From Alphaproteobacteria bacterium (lineage in GTDB: Bacteria; Pseudomonadota; Alphaproteobacteria; UBA8366; Aestuariispiraceae): a stretch of 64,000 bases of DNA. The position numbers and the translations under genes were made by a program. Location: contig JAWPMN010000001.1 in the NCBI GenBank assembly GCA_033344895.1, forward strand, positions 1,178,001 through 1,242,000. The letters run 5' to 3'. Within the stretch, counting starts at the first letter, position 1, and every line of letters starts with the position of its first letter. Positions 54,620 through 63,432 of this stretch are shown here, piece by piece. The notes under the pieces were generated by a model. The model saw only the letters and a program-made list of their open reading frames with translations. It was not told the origin of the DNA and did no database searches.

Positions 54620-54950
54620 TCGTCGTAATCCCGTCGGAAATCTCGGCCGCCAGACGGGGGAGGAGTTCCTGACGCCGCGCCAGGTCGCCGCCGGACCTCT
54701 CGATCTCCTGAACCGTGGACGCGGCACCGGCCAAGGCAAAATTGATCAGCATTCCCCGCAGCTCATGGGCCAGGGCGCAGGCGCGCGCACCATCCACCGC
54801 CGGATTCTCCAGTTCGGACAGGATCTTGTCGCTGGCCAACTCGACATTGCGAAGCAAGAGGTCGAATGTCGCCTTGGGAAGGGTGTCCACGAGACCCTTG
54901 AACACCTCCCAGTCAATGTCACCAGATCCCGTCGTATCCGCACCGGTCAT
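54591..54950 (-). CDS. Hpt domain phosphotransfer protein
   Basis: 119 residues from ATG 54950 (GGGAG upstream). The Hpt signature is AHELRGMLINFALAGA with His62 as the phosphorylated residue. It should carry phosphoryl groups between a hybrid kinase and a receiver protein; the convergent receiver gene is the natural partner. A longer frame upstream to 55079 lacks similarity and is not used. Confidence 0.8.
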   Translation of the reverse strand: MTGADTTGSGDIDWEVFKGLVDTLPKATFDLLLRNVELASDKILSELENPAVDGARACALAHELRGMLINFALAGAASTVQEIERSGGDLARRQELLPRLAAEISDGITTITGAAHNAQ

Positions 54951-55081
54951 GTCTTTTCTCCCGGGCGTTGCGATTTCCCTTTGAATCTTGGCCCATTCGC
55001 GGAGCATATCAGAAAATCGAATCCGGTGCTGGGTAGACGATCCCTGCAGAGATTTCCCCGGAGCAGGAGGATTCTTCACCC

Positions 55082-55537
55082 GTGACCTGTCTATACGTCG
55101 ACGCCGATGCCTGCCCGGTCAAGGCGGAAACCCTTAAGGTCGCCGAGCGGCACCGACTGAAGACCATCATGGTCAGCGACGGCGGCATCCGCCCCAGCCC
55201 AGATCCCATGGTGCAGACCGTCGTCGTGCCACGCGGCGATGATGCGGCCGACAACTGGATTGCGGAGCATATCGGTGCCGGGGATATCTGCATCACCAAC
55301 GACATTCCCCTGGCGGCACGTTGCCTTGAGGCCGGCGCCCAGGCCCTGAAGCCGAACGGCGACCCCTTCACGGAGAATGGGATCGGCATGGCATTGGCGA
55401 CCCGCGAACTGATGCAGGGATTGCGCGACAGCGGTCAGGTCACGGGCGGCCCGCGCCCGTTTTCCAAGGCCGACCGCTCCGCCTTTCTGAACGCGCTGGA
55501 AGTGGCGGTTCAGAAGGCGAAGCGCCAGATGGGCTGA
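55082..55537 (+). CDS. YaiI/YqxD family protein (DUF188)
   Basis: 151 residues from GTG 55082. The YaiI family signature is complete: LYVDADACPVKAETLKVAERH, DNWIAEHIGAGDICITNDIPLAARCL and GGPRPFSKADRSAFLNALE. The fold resembles PIN/NYN-type nucleases with conserved acidic residues, but the activity is not established. Its stop codon abuts the convergent cobW stop. Confidence 0.9.
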   Translation: MTCLYVDADACPVKAETLKVAERHRLKTIMVSDGGIRPSPDPMVQTVVVPRGDDAADNWIAEHIGAGDICITNDIPLAARCLEAGAQALKPNGDPFTENGIGMALATRELMQGLRDSGQVTGGPRPFSKADRSAFLNALEVAVQKAKRQMG

Positions 55538-56575
55538 TCAGCCCCGGATTGCGCGTTCGACCGCCGCGCGGTCGAACCCCTTGCGGCCGATGACCACCAG
55601 TTCCGAACGGCGGGCCTCGCCGTCCTTCCAGGCCCGGTCGAAATAGCGCCGCAGCCGCGGACCGACGGCCTGAACCACCTCGCGGCGCGCGACCCCCGGG
55701 CGATCCAGGAAGCCCTTGACCCGCAGGATATCGTTCTCGGCGATTGCGCTCAGAATCCGCTGCTCCAGCGCGTCGGCATCTTCGATACCGGCCAGGGACA
55801 GCGTGAAGCTGTCGAAGTCGTCATGGTCGTGATCGTCTTCGCCGTCATGGCTGTCATGATGGCTGGGTCGACTGTCCAGATCGTCTTCAGCTCCGGCATC
55901 CAGGCCCAGCAGGACCGCCGGATCGACCGCCGCCTCACGCGCCCGAACGAAGCGTACACCCGGCCGAAGATGGGCGGAAAGATCCGCCTCGATCCGATCC
56001 GCGGAACTGTCGTCCAACAGGTCCAACTTGTTCAGCACCACCATATCGGCGCAGAGCAGCTGATCCTCGAAGACCTCCTCCAGCGGGTTGTCGTGGTCGA
56101 GGGATTCGTCCGCTTCGCGCTGCGCCTGGACGGCGGATTCGTCATCGGCAAAGCGGCCCTCGGCGACGGCCTTGCTGTCGACCACGGTGACGACACCGTC
56201 GACCGTGACCCGCGCCTTGACTTCCGGCCATGCGAAGGCCTTCACCAGCGGCTTCGGCAGGGCCAGTCCGGAGGTCTCGATCAGGATATGGTCCGGCGGT
56301 TCCGGACGGTCGAGAATTGCTTCGATCGCCGGCAAAAAGTCATCGGCCACAGTGCAGCAGATGCAGCCATTGGCCAGTTCAACCACATCCTCTTCGCCGC
56401 ATCCCTCGATTCCGCAGCCCAGCAGCAGTTCGCGGTCAATGCCCAGATCGCCGAACTCGTTGATCAGAAAGGCAAGCCGCTTGCCCTTGTTGTTCTCGAT
56501 CATGTGGCGGATCAGGCTGGTCTTGCCGGCACCCAGGAACCCGGTAACGACGGTGGCGGGGATTCTCGCGGCCAT
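55538..56575 (-). CDS. cobW: CobW-type GTP-dependent metal chaperone
   Basis: 345 residues of the G3E GTPase family: Walker A GFLGAGKTSLIRHM, the metal motif GCICCTV, and NKLDLL as G4. A metal-rich Asp/His stretch (HHDSHDGEDDHDHDD, about 240-255) precedes the C-terminal CobW_C domain. It is in the run cobS, phosphatase, membrane protein, cobU, so a cobalt-chaperone role for cobalamin synthesis is likelier than zinc homeostasis. Confidence 0.88.
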   Translation of the reverse strand: MAARIPATVVTGFLGAGKTSLIRHMIENNKGKRLAFLINEFGDLGIDRELLLGCGIEGCGEEDVVELANGCICCTVADDFLPAIEAILDRPEPPDHILIETSGLALPKPLVKAFAWPEVKARVTVDGVVTVVDSKAVAEGRFADDESAVQAQREADESLDHDNPLEEVFEDQLLCADMVVLNKLDLLDDSSADRIEADLSAHLRPGVRFVRAREAAVDPAVLLGLDAGAEDDLDSRPSHHDSHDGEDDHDHDDFDSFTLSLAGIEDADALEQRILSAIAENDILRVKGFLDRPGVARREVVQAVGPRLRRYFDRAWKDGEARRSELVVIGRKGFDRAAVERAIRG

Positions 56576-56583
56576 GTTCTATC

Positions 56584-57129
56584 CTATCCTTTGAGACGTA
56601 GCGGCAGCCCGGCGGCGATGAACTCGACCCCGTCCGCAACCGACGCGATTAACTGATTCAGGCGGCCCTGCACATCCCGGAACCGGCGGGCGAGCGCATT
56701 TTCCGGCACAATCCCGAGACCGACCTCATTGGAAACGACAATGACCGGCCCCGGCGCGGCATTCAACGCGGCAATCAATCCCTCCGCTTCCGCTTCCGGA
56801 TCGCGATCCGCAAGCATCAGATTGCTGATCCACAGGGTCAGACAGTCGACCAGAAGCACCGTGTCGGTATCGGACGCGTCGCGGATGGCGGCAGCCAGTT
56901 CCATCGGGGCCTCGACGGTGCGCCAATGCGGGCCGCGTTCCGCCTGATGCCGTTCGATCCGGTCGGTCATCTCACCGTCGAAGGCCTGTGCGGTCGCGAC
57001 ATAGACCGGCGCCAGCTTCAGATCACCGTGCAAGCCCTCGGCGATCTCAAGCGCATGCCGCGTCTTGCCCGACCGGGCGCCGCCCAGCACGAGATAGACC
57101 GGGCCCGGGGCCGAAACACGCAGGGTCAT
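56584..57129 (-). CDS. cobU: Adenosylcobinamide kinase / guanylyltransferase
   Basis: 181 residues. The P-loop is LVLGGARSGKTRHALEIAE; TVEAPMELAAAI and VLLVDCLTLWISNLM are typical CobU/CobP motifs, and NEVGLGIVPENALARRFRD completes the guanylyl-transfer region. It phosphorylates adenosylcobinamide and attaches GMP in the final part of cobalamin synthesis. Its stop is nine bases before the cobW start. Confidence 0.93.
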   Translation of the reverse strand: MTLRVSAPGPVYLVLGGARSGKTRHALEIAEGLHGDLKLAPVYVATAQAFDGEMTDRIERHQAERGPHWRTVEAPMELAAAIRDASDTDTVLLVDCLTLWISNLMLADRDPEAEAEGLIAALNAAPGPVIVVSNEVGLGIVPENALARRFRDVQGRLNQLIASVADGVEFIAAGLPLRLKG

Positions 57130-57142
57130 TGCTCCGCCCCTT

Positions 57143-57655
57143 TCACTTCAGGGGCTCCAGCCGGTCCTGCTTCTGAAGCGCCCCATCAACCGCATAAGGG
57201 TCGGCCGCACCGTCGATCACGATGTTGAAAATCATCGAACTGCGGTTCGGCAGGGCGAAAGGTGCGATCTCGACCCGGTTCAGGCTCGTCGTGACCGACA
57301 CGCTTTCCGGGGTGACCGCCGAATTGCTCTGGGCCGCACGGGCCTGCAGCACGCGGCTGTCTTCCGGCAGGATTATGCTGACGGGGCGCAGGAATTCCTC
57401 CGGCGTGACCGGCACGTCGGAACGATTCATCAACGAGATCCGCAGCAGGCACGCATCCGTCGCATCGTCCGGCAGCATGTCGCCAAAGGTCGCGCGGAAT
57501 TCCGGGTCGGCCGCGGTCGCCGCCGCACTGTGCCCGATATAGGCGACCTTGTAGTCCTCTGCGCGTTTCCGGCGGCGCCCGCGCAGGAAGAGATAGGCGA
57601 TCACACCGAAAAGAATGATCAGGATGAAGGCATCCTGGCTGCCCTGGAATTCCAT
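57143..57655 (-). CDS. Single-pass membrane protein of unknown function
   Basis: 170 residues from ATG 57655, which overlaps the preceding phosphatase stop by one base. One N-terminal transmembrane helix (AFILIILFGVIAYLFL, about 8-23) is followed by an RGRRRKR stop-transfer segment and a beta-rich cytoplasmic domain with SLMNRSDVPVTPEEF and VVTTSLNRVEIAPF-like strands. I do not recognise it. The tight coupling to cobalamin genes may be coincidental. Confidence 0.6.
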   Translation of the reverse strand: MEFQGSQDAFILIILFGVIAYLFLRGRRRKRAEDYKVAYIGHSAAATAADPEFRATFGDMLPDDATDACLLRISLMNRSDVPVTPEEFLRPVSIILPEDSRVLQARAAQSNSAVTPESVSVTTSLNRVEIAPFALPNRSSMIFNIVIDGAADPYAVDGALQKQDRLEPLK

Positions 57656-58329
57656 CAGCGTATTGCCTTTCCGCCCGGCGGACGCGTGCCGGGCAACCGG
57701 TTTACCAGAACCGTTCGCCAGCCGAGCCGCCCGCTGCCCGGCGTCGGGTCGTCCGCGCCGGTTTCGATCCGGTCGATCCGGGTGACCGAACAATTGTCGA
57801 TGGTGAAGGACAGCGCACGTTCCGGATCGATGCCCAGCGCGATCGCCAATGCCGCGCGAATAACGCCGCCATGGGCCACGGCGATCACATGGCGCCCGGG
57901 ATGCTCATCGGATACGGCCTCGACGACCGGCGCGACACGGGCGATCAGATCGACGAAGCTTTCGCCGGCCGGCGGCCTGTAATGCGCCGGGCAGAGCCAG
58001 TAATCATGGACGATCCGCGGATCGGTTTTTTCGACATCGGCGTAGTGCTGGCCCTGCCAGTCGCCGAAACTCTGCTCTGCCAGGTCTTCGTATTCGCGAC
58101 GCTCGGCCATGGGCAGACCTGCTTCGGCGATGGCCTGGGCCGTCTGATGCGTCCGCATCAGGTTGCTTGTCACCAGCACGGCGTCACGCGGCAGAAGCGC
58201 TGCCAGGCCGGCATACAGGTCCGGGTCATCCGTGTCGCAGGGAAGGTCCGCCCGGCCATAAATCCGCCCATCGTTCACGGTGACCGGCGCATGCCTTACC
58301 CACCACCAATGCGTCACCGTCACGCCCAT
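57655..58329 (-). CDS. Histidine phosphatase family protein (CobC-like)
   Basis: 224 residues. The phosphatase motif RHAPVT contains the catalytic His, SNLMRTHQTA the second Arg, and AHGGVIRAALAIALG the final His. The family includes alpha-ribazole phosphatase CobC; location between cobS and cobU supports that role, although the C-terminal extension (about 195-224) is not typical. Confidence 0.8.
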   Translation of the reverse strand: MGVTVTHWWWVRHAPVTVNDGRIYGRADLPCDTDDPDLYAGLAALLPRDAVLVTSNLMRTHQTAQAIAEAGLPMAERREYEDLAEQSFGDWQGQHYADVEKTDPRIVHDYWLCPAHYRPPAGESFVDLIARVAPVVEAVSDEHPGRHVIAVAHGGVIRAALAIALGIDPERALSFTIDNCSVTRIDRIETGADDPTPGSGRLGWRTVLVNRLPGTRPPGGKAIR

Positions 58330-58338
58330 AACACCCCC

Positions 58339-59136
58339 TCAGAATCCAATCATCACCAGGGCGGCCAGCGCCGCCACTTCCGCCATTTGTTCCATGCCAC
58401 CCAGGGAATCGCCATTGATTCCATTCAACTTGCGCCGTGCCAGCAGCGTCACCGCCGCAACCGCCCCGGCAGTGGCACATGCCACGCCCAGAAAGGTCAC
58501 TATCGGCCCGGCCCATGTTGCCGCAAATGCGAACATCATGCCCAGGACAATGGCCGCCAGCGCCACACCCCGTTCCGGCCGGCCGGCCATGACGGCCAGC
58601 CCGGTTCTACCGGCCGCCGGCGTCAGATGCATGACCGCCGGAAGCCACGTCCGGGCCAGGGCGTGGACCGCAATCAGGGCCATCAGCCCGGACACGGCCC
58701 CGTAGCCAGCGACAAAATCCGCAAGCAGGGCTGCCTTGAGGGCCGAGACCAGCACCAGCGCCAAGACCCCGAATGCACCACTTCGGCTGTCGCGCATGAT
58801 CTCAAGGCGACGTTCGGGCGTGGTGCCGCCCCAGAACCCGTCAGCGCAGTCCGCCAGCCCATCTTCATGCAGCGCGCCGGTCACAAGGGCACCAACCGCC
58901 AGTGCGATCACGGCAACGGCCAGGGCGGGAAGTCCGGCCGCGTCGGATACCAGGAGGGCGGCGCCGGATATCAGGCCGATCAGCGCGCCGGCGGCGGGAA
59001 AGGCCCAGGCCGCCCGGGCAATCGGCACATCCCGGAACGGAACGGGAAGGCGGCTCATGAAGCCTACCGCGACCGCCAGTTCGTCAAAACGGGCGCCGAT
59101 CCCAGTCCAACCGTCGATTTGTCTCTTGCCGCTCAT
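58339..59136 (-). CDS. cobS: Adenosylcobinamide-GDP ribazoletransferase
   Basis: 265 residues from ATG 59136; a longer upstream frame overlaps cobT and lacks similarity. The CobS signature HEDGLADCADGFWGG is present with about seven hydrophobic segments, and RDSRSGAFGV follows. It joins alpha-ribazole to adenosylcobinamide-GDP at the membrane, giving cobalamin. It leads the minus-strand run that ends with cobW. It is divergent from cobT. Confidence 0.93.
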   Translation of the reverse strand: MSGKRQIDGWTGIGARFDELAVAVGFMSRLPVPFRDVPIARAAWAFPAAGALIGLISGAALLVSDAAGLPALAVAVIALAVGALVTGALHEDGLADCADGFWGGTTPERRLEIMRDSRSGAFGVLALVLVSALKAALLADFVAGYGAVSGLMALIAVHALARTWLPAVMHLTPAAGRTGLAVMAGRPERGVALAAIVLGMMFAFAATWAGPIVTFLGVACATAGAVAAVTLLARRKLNGINGDSLGGMEQMAEVAALAALVMIGF

Positions 59137-59205
59137 CGTGGCAACGCTTAAGCCCAAGGGCAAATCGGCGCAAGCGTCGAGAGCCGCAGTCTGGAGGAAT
59201 TGACG

Positions 59206-60237
59206 ATGAGTGAAGAAGCTGCCCCGAAGGCCGATCTCGACGAAATCCGGTCGCTGCTGACCGCCCTTCCCGGCCCCGACACGGCCGCGCGCGATGCCGC
59301 CCGGGCGCGGGAAAGCAGCCTGACCAAACCGCCGGGGGCGCTCGGCCGGCTGGAGGAACTGGCCGAATGGGTCGCCGCCTGGCAGGGCCGCACACCGCCC
59401 GCCGTCGAACGGCCCCGCGTCTGTGTCTTTGCCGGCAATCATGGTGTGGCTGCCAAGGGCGTGTCCGCTTACCCCGTGGAAGTTACCGCCCAGATGGTGG
59501 CAAATTTCCAGGCTGGCGGCGCGGCTGTAAACCAGCTCTGTGCGGCCCATGATGCGGAGTTGCGGGTTTATGAAATGGCGCTGGACCATCCGACGGCCGA
59601 CTTCACCGAGCAGCCCGCCATGACCGAGGAAGAATGCGCCACCGCCATGGCCTACGGCATGATGGCCGTCGACGAAGGGCTAGACATCCTGTGTCTCGGC
59701 GAGATGGGGATCGGCAACTCCACCGCCGCCGCTGCCCTGTCCCATGCCCTGTTCGGCGGCAAGGCCGCGGATTGGACCGGACCTGGAACCGGGGTCGAAG
59801 GCGACGCCATGGCCCGCAAGATCGACGCGGTCGACAAGGCGGTAACCCGCCATCTGACCGACATGCGCGATGCCTTCGACGCGTTGCGCCGTCTCGGCGG
59901 TCATGAACTTGCCGCCATTGCCGGGGCCATCCTCGCCGCCCGCATGGGGCGGATTCCGGTCATTCTGGACGGATATGCCTGTACAGCCGCAGCGGCGGCT
60001 CTGTACCGGGCCGATCCGCAGGCACTGGACCATTGCGTCGTCGGCCACCTGTCTGCCGAACCCGCGCATGCCAGATTGTGCGAGGCGATTGGCAAGAAGC
60101 CGATTCTGGATCTCGGCATGCGACTGGGTGAAGCGTCGGGCGCAGCCCTTGCCCTCTCCGTGGTGAAATCCGCCGTCGCCTGTCATGGCGGCATGGCGAC
60201 CTTTGACGAGGCCGGGGTTAGCGACAAGGGATCCTGA
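59206..60237 (+). CDS. cobT: Nicotinate-nucleotide-dimethylbenzimidazole phosphoribosyltransferase
   Basis: 343 residues from ATG 59206, preceded by GGAGGA; a TTG six bases earlier is less likely. Family segments include TKPPGALGRLEELAEWVAAWQG, FAGNHGVAAKGVSAYP, LGEMGIGNSTAAAAL and the C-terminal LDLGMRLGEASGAALAL. It makes alpha-ribazole phosphate from dimethylbenzimidazole. Divergent from cobS with 69 bases between starts. A B12 riboswitch is not visible. Confidence 0.95.
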   Translation: MSEEAAPKADLDEIRSLLTALPGPDTAARDAARARESSLTKPPGALGRLEELAEWVAAWQGRTPPAVERPRVCVFAGNHGVAAKGVSAYPVEVTAQMVANFQAGGAAVNQLCAAHDAELRVYEMALDHPTADFTEQPAMTEEECATAMAYGMMAVDEGLDILCLGEMGIGNSTAAAALSHALFGGKAADWTGPGTGVEGDAMARKIDAVDKAVTRHLTDMRDAFDALRRLGGHELAAIAGAILAARMGRIPVILDGYACTAAAAALYRADPQALDHCVVGHLSAEPAHARLCEAIGKKPILDLGMRLGEASGAALALSVVKSAVACHGGMATFDEAGVSDKGS

Positions 60238-60242
60238 CCGAC

Positions 60243-61757
60243 GTGCCCCATGCCGATGTCATCGCCTTCCTATCCGACCCGGCAACCCATGACGGCCGCA
60301 TGCCGGAACGGATCGAAACGCATGGCGCCCTGGTCTTCCTGCTGCCGGACCGTGTTTACAAGCTGAAGCGGGACGTCACCTATTCCTTCATGGATTTCGG
60401 CACGCCGCAGAAGCGACGACACGCCTGCCTGAGGGAAGTCGCGCTGAACCGACGAACGGCCCCGGACCTTTATCTGGGCACCCTGCCCGTGGTCGAGACC
60501 GCGAAAGGGCTGACTTTCGGCGCATTGGATGACCACCCGGATCGCACGGTCGAGACAATTGTCGCGATGAAGCGCTTCGAAAACACGCTGGCCGACATCC
60601 CGCCCAGCCAGGAGGAACTGACGGAACTGGCGGAGACCGTGGCCGCCTTTCACGAGGCAGAGCCGCCCCTTTCAGGGTGCGGTGGATCCACGGCAATGGC
60701 CAACATTCAGGAGGGTAATCTGGCCTTTCTGGACAGTGACGGGCACGTGGACACTAGCCTGTGCGAAGAGCTGGGGCGGTTCGCCCGGTCGATCCTGGAA
60801 CGGGGAGCCCGCCTGATCGACCGGCGGGCGGCGTCCGGCGCGGTTCGGCACTGTCACGGCGATCTTCATCTGGCCAATGTCTGCCGCTGGCAGGGGCATG
60901 CCGTGCCCTTCGACTGCATTGAATTCAACAACGCCTTCGCCCAGATCGACACGCTGTACGACCTGGCGTTTCTGCTGATGGATCTGGACCGCACCGGCCA
61001 CCGGGACGGGGCCAGTCTGGTGCTGAACCGATATCTCGAACTTCGCCCCGGAGAGATCGACGCCCTGGCACTGCTGCCGCTCTATCTGTCGATGCGGGCC
61101 CAGGTGCGCGGCAAGGTCGGACTGGCTGCCGCCGATATGAATCAGGAAGATGCGGCAGCGGACAAGCGCGCCGAAGCCGTCGAGTTCCTGGCCCGGGCAC
61201 TGCGATATCTGCAACCGTCACCACCAATTCTAGTGGCGGTCGGCGGTCCGTCCGGCAGCGGCAAGTCCAGCCTTGCGCGGCGGTTGTCAGCTCGGATCGG
61301 TCCGTCCCCCGGCGCCCTGGTGGCCCGGAGCGATGCCATCAGAAAGCACCTCTTCGGAGTGGAAGATCTGACGGATCCGCTGCCGCAATCCGGTTATTCG
61401 ACAGCGGCGAGCGTGGCGACCTATGCGGAAATGGAGCGCCGCTGTGCCGCCGCGCTTGCGGCCGGGCACGCGGCCATCGCCGATGCTACCTTCACCCATC
61501 CGGAGAGCCGCGCACGAATGGCGCCGCTGGCCACCGCGGCCGGATGCCGGTTTACCGGGTTCTGGCTTGATCTTGATCTTGCAACGGCCCGTCAACGGGT
61601 GACGGACCGCCGGGGCGATGCGTCCGACGCGACGGCTGCCATCGTCGATGCCCAGTTTCGAACGGGTTGGGGCGCGGTCGACTGGGTCCGCATCGACGCG
61701 ACAATGCCGATCGACCGACAGGTTGATACCTGTCTTGCGGCACTCGGAATTGGCTAG
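60243..61757 (+). CDS. Fusion of phosphotransferase-like and P-loop kinase domains
   Basis: 504 residues from GTG 60243. The N-terminal part (about 1-310) resembles aminoglycoside phosphotransferase-type kinases: VYKLKRDVTYSF near the start, HCHGDLHLANV as the catalytic loop and DCIEFNNAF. The C-terminal part (about 325-500) is an AAA-type nucleotide-binding domain with GGPSGSGKSSLARRL and IADATFTHPESR. Such fusions are widespread but unassigned; substrate unknown. It follows cobT by 5 bases and overlaps the convergent gene by 4. Confidence 0.83.
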   Translation: MPHADVIAFLSDPATHDGRMPERIETHGALVFLLPDRVYKLKRDVTYSFMDFGTPQKRRHACLREVALNRRTAPDLYLGTLPVVETAKGLTFGALDDHPDRTVETIVAMKRFENTLADIPPSQEELTELAETVAAFHEAEPPLSGCGGSTAMANIQEGNLAFLDSDGHVDTSLCEELGRFARSILERGARLIDRRAASGAVRHCHGDLHLANVCRWQGHAVPFDCIEFNNAFAQIDTLYDLAFLLMDLDRTGHRDGASLVLNRYLELRPGEIDALALLPLYLSMRAQVRGKVGLAAADMNQEDAAADKRAEAVEFLARALRYLQPSPPILVAVGGPSGSGKSSLARRLSARIGPSPGALVARSDAIRKHLFGVEDLTDPLPQSGYSTAASVATYAEMERRCAAALAAGHAAIADATFTHPESRARMAPLATAAGCRFTGFWLDLDLATARQRVTDRRGDASDATAAIVDAQFRTGWGAVDWVRIDATMPIDRQVDTCLAALGIG

Positions 61758-62722
61758 TCGTTGACCCCGTTTCCGGCCCCGGGGCGCAGGAAGGGAATGC
61801 TGACATCCTGGTCCGGAACGACCATGATCGACACGGCCTTTTCGCCGTTCGCGGCATCGTAAGGCAGAACTAGGCGCTGGTACGACACCCAGTCCGGCTC
61901 GGCCTCATCAACGGCGAACAGCGCGCGGACATGCCCGTAATGGGGCTTGCCGGTCCGAATTGCCTCGAAATACGGCTCGGAGACGACCTGTTCGAACTCG
62001 ACATCGGAATGGCCGTGGGTCGACAAGGTCCCGATCACGTCCCGAGCCCATTCCTTGCCCAGATAGGACACCATATGGGCCTTCCGCCCGACCGCGCGGT
62101 AGAACAGGCTTCCCGGGGCGTTGGATTCGGAGAGCATCAGCGAATAGGGCGCCATGTCCCGATAGGGACTGTCGAAATGTTCCAGCCTCCCCGGGCGGCT
62201 GGCCTTCCAGCGCTCATAGGCGAGTTTGATCAGGGGCTTTGCCCCTTTCAGGTCGTTCAGGGAATGGGCCTCATAGGCGATCATAGTGCGTGGCGTTTCG
62301 CCCCGGAAATCGTCCAGCTCGGCGATCCTCCGCGCTGCCGCGTGGGGATTGTGGAAGCTTTCCGTCGCCCAGCCTCCATAGCGGAATCTCAGTTCCACCC
62401 GACCGCCGAGATCCATGCCGTCGATCGAACGCATGACCGACCGAACGGCGCCGGGCTCCGCATTCTGGATGTCCCATTCGACACCGACGCCGCCACGAAT
62501 ACGTTCGACCCGCACCATACCGAGGCGCCGCATGGCAAGTCGGGATCCATTGCCGCCCCTGGGAAAGGGATCGCCTTCCCCGTCATAACCGGTGCGCGGG
62601 TGATCGTTTGCCGAGGCACGGTATGCCCTGAACGCGCCGGCGTCGTCGACCCACCATCCGACATTCCGGACGGGGTCCCGAAGATCCGAAAACTTTCGTA
62701 GAACGCCTCGCGCCAACAGCAC
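61754..62722 (-). CDS. Uncharacterised protein, PAS-like C-terminal half
   Basis: 322 residues from GTG 62722, preceded by GGGAGGG; an in-frame TTG at 62743 is the alternative. No membrane segment. The first half has WWVDDAGAFRAYRASANDHP and repeated short beta-like pieces. The second half, from about 200, has SLFYRAVGRKAHMVSYLG and VVSEPYFEAIRTGKPHYGHVRALF, reminiscent of the PAS_5-type sensory domains of alphaproteobacteria. No catalytic motif is seen. It is upstream-adjacent to an XRE regulator. Confidence 0.5.
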   Translation of the reverse strand: MLLARGVLRKFSDLRDPVRNVGWWVDDAGAFRAYRASANDHPRTGYDGEGDPFPRGGNGSRLAMRRLGMVRVERIRGGVGVEWDIQNAEPGAVRSVMRSIDGMDLGGRVELRFRYGGWATESFHNPHAAARRIAELDDFRGETPRTMIAYEAHSLNDLKGAKPLIKLAYERWKASRPGRLEHFDSPYRDMAPYSLMLSESNAPGSLFYRAVGRKAHMVSYLGKEWARDVIGTLSTHGHSDVEFEQVVSEPYFEAIRTGKPHYGHVRALFAVDEAEPDWVSYQRLVLPYDAANGEKAVSIMVVPDQDVSIPFLRPGAGNGVND

Positions 62723-62782
62723 GATACCCTCCCGTAAGCACAATGTACGAATATCCGGCCGCCCAACCGGATATCCGAGATG

Positions 62783-63133
62783 TCAGCCCGCCGAGGAGCA
62801 GGCCTTGATCAGGTTCAACACCTGATTCCGAACGCCTTCGTCTTCAATTGCATCGATCTGCTTCGCCATATGGATGGTCCGGCGCGGCAGCAGGTTCTCA
62901 TTGACGTCCGCGTCATACTCCATGCCTTCGAAGAAGAAGCTGACGGGAACTTCCAACGCATTCGCGAGCGCCCAAAGCCGACTGGAGCCGATGCGGTTCG
63001 CGCCTTTCTCATATTTCTGGACCTGCTGAAAACTGATCCCCAGCAGATTGCCGAGCTTTTCCTGGCTCAGCCCTTTCGCGGCGCGGGCTTCCCGCACGCG
63101 ACGTCCGACATGCGTGTCGATGGGATGAGGCAT
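62783..63133 (-). CDS. XRE family transcriptional regulator
   Basis: 116 residues from ATG 63133. The helix-turn-helix is GRRVREARAAKGLSQEKLGNLLGISFQQVQKYEKGANRIG (about 10-49), the common alphaproteobacterial type. A palindrome (63157-63173) lies 23 bases upstream of the start and is probably its autoregulatory site. Target genes are unknown. Confidence 0.87.
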   Translation of the reverse strand: MPHPIDTHVGRRVREARAAKGLSQEKLGNLLGISFQQVQKYEKGANRIGSSRLWALANALEVPVSFFFEGMEYDADVNENLLPRRTIHMAKQIDAIEDEGVRNQVLNLIKACSSAG

Positions 63134-63156
63134 AACAAAGTCCTTTCCGTTAAACG

Positions 63157-63173
63157 TTCCGCATTTCGCGGAA
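63157..63173. promoter_or_regulatory. TTCCGC/GCGGAA operator upstream of the XRE gene
   Basis: TTCCGC (63157-63162) and GCGGAA (63168-63173) form a perfect 6-bp inverted repeat with a 5-base centre, located 23 bases from the XRE start. This is the typical spot for self-repression by a Xre protein. The rest of 63134-63432 (299 bases) holds no gene that I can support. Confidence 0.5.
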
Positions 63174-63432
63174 TTCTGATCGCCCCCACAGCAATTCAGG
63201 TCGGTCACGCCAGTCGCACTTATTAGAATATCGCTCCAAACCTCTCGTTCCACAAGATTCTCGCAGAATCCGACAGGAAGGCCCCCGGCGATTGCAGCGG
63301 CTGTTTTCAACACGATAGCACGTTGTAGCGTGCGCAGTGTCCCGACCACGGTCCGACCCAGGATGGACAGAGGGAGGGGACTCCCGGATAACAGTCCAAA
63401 CGGGTTTCACGCGTCCGGATAAAGCTGGTGAT

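Noticed and set aside
59137-59205. Cobalamin riboswitch between cobS and cobT
   Set aside because: The gap is only 69 bases and lacks a B12-box-like segment; it is too short for the aptamer.
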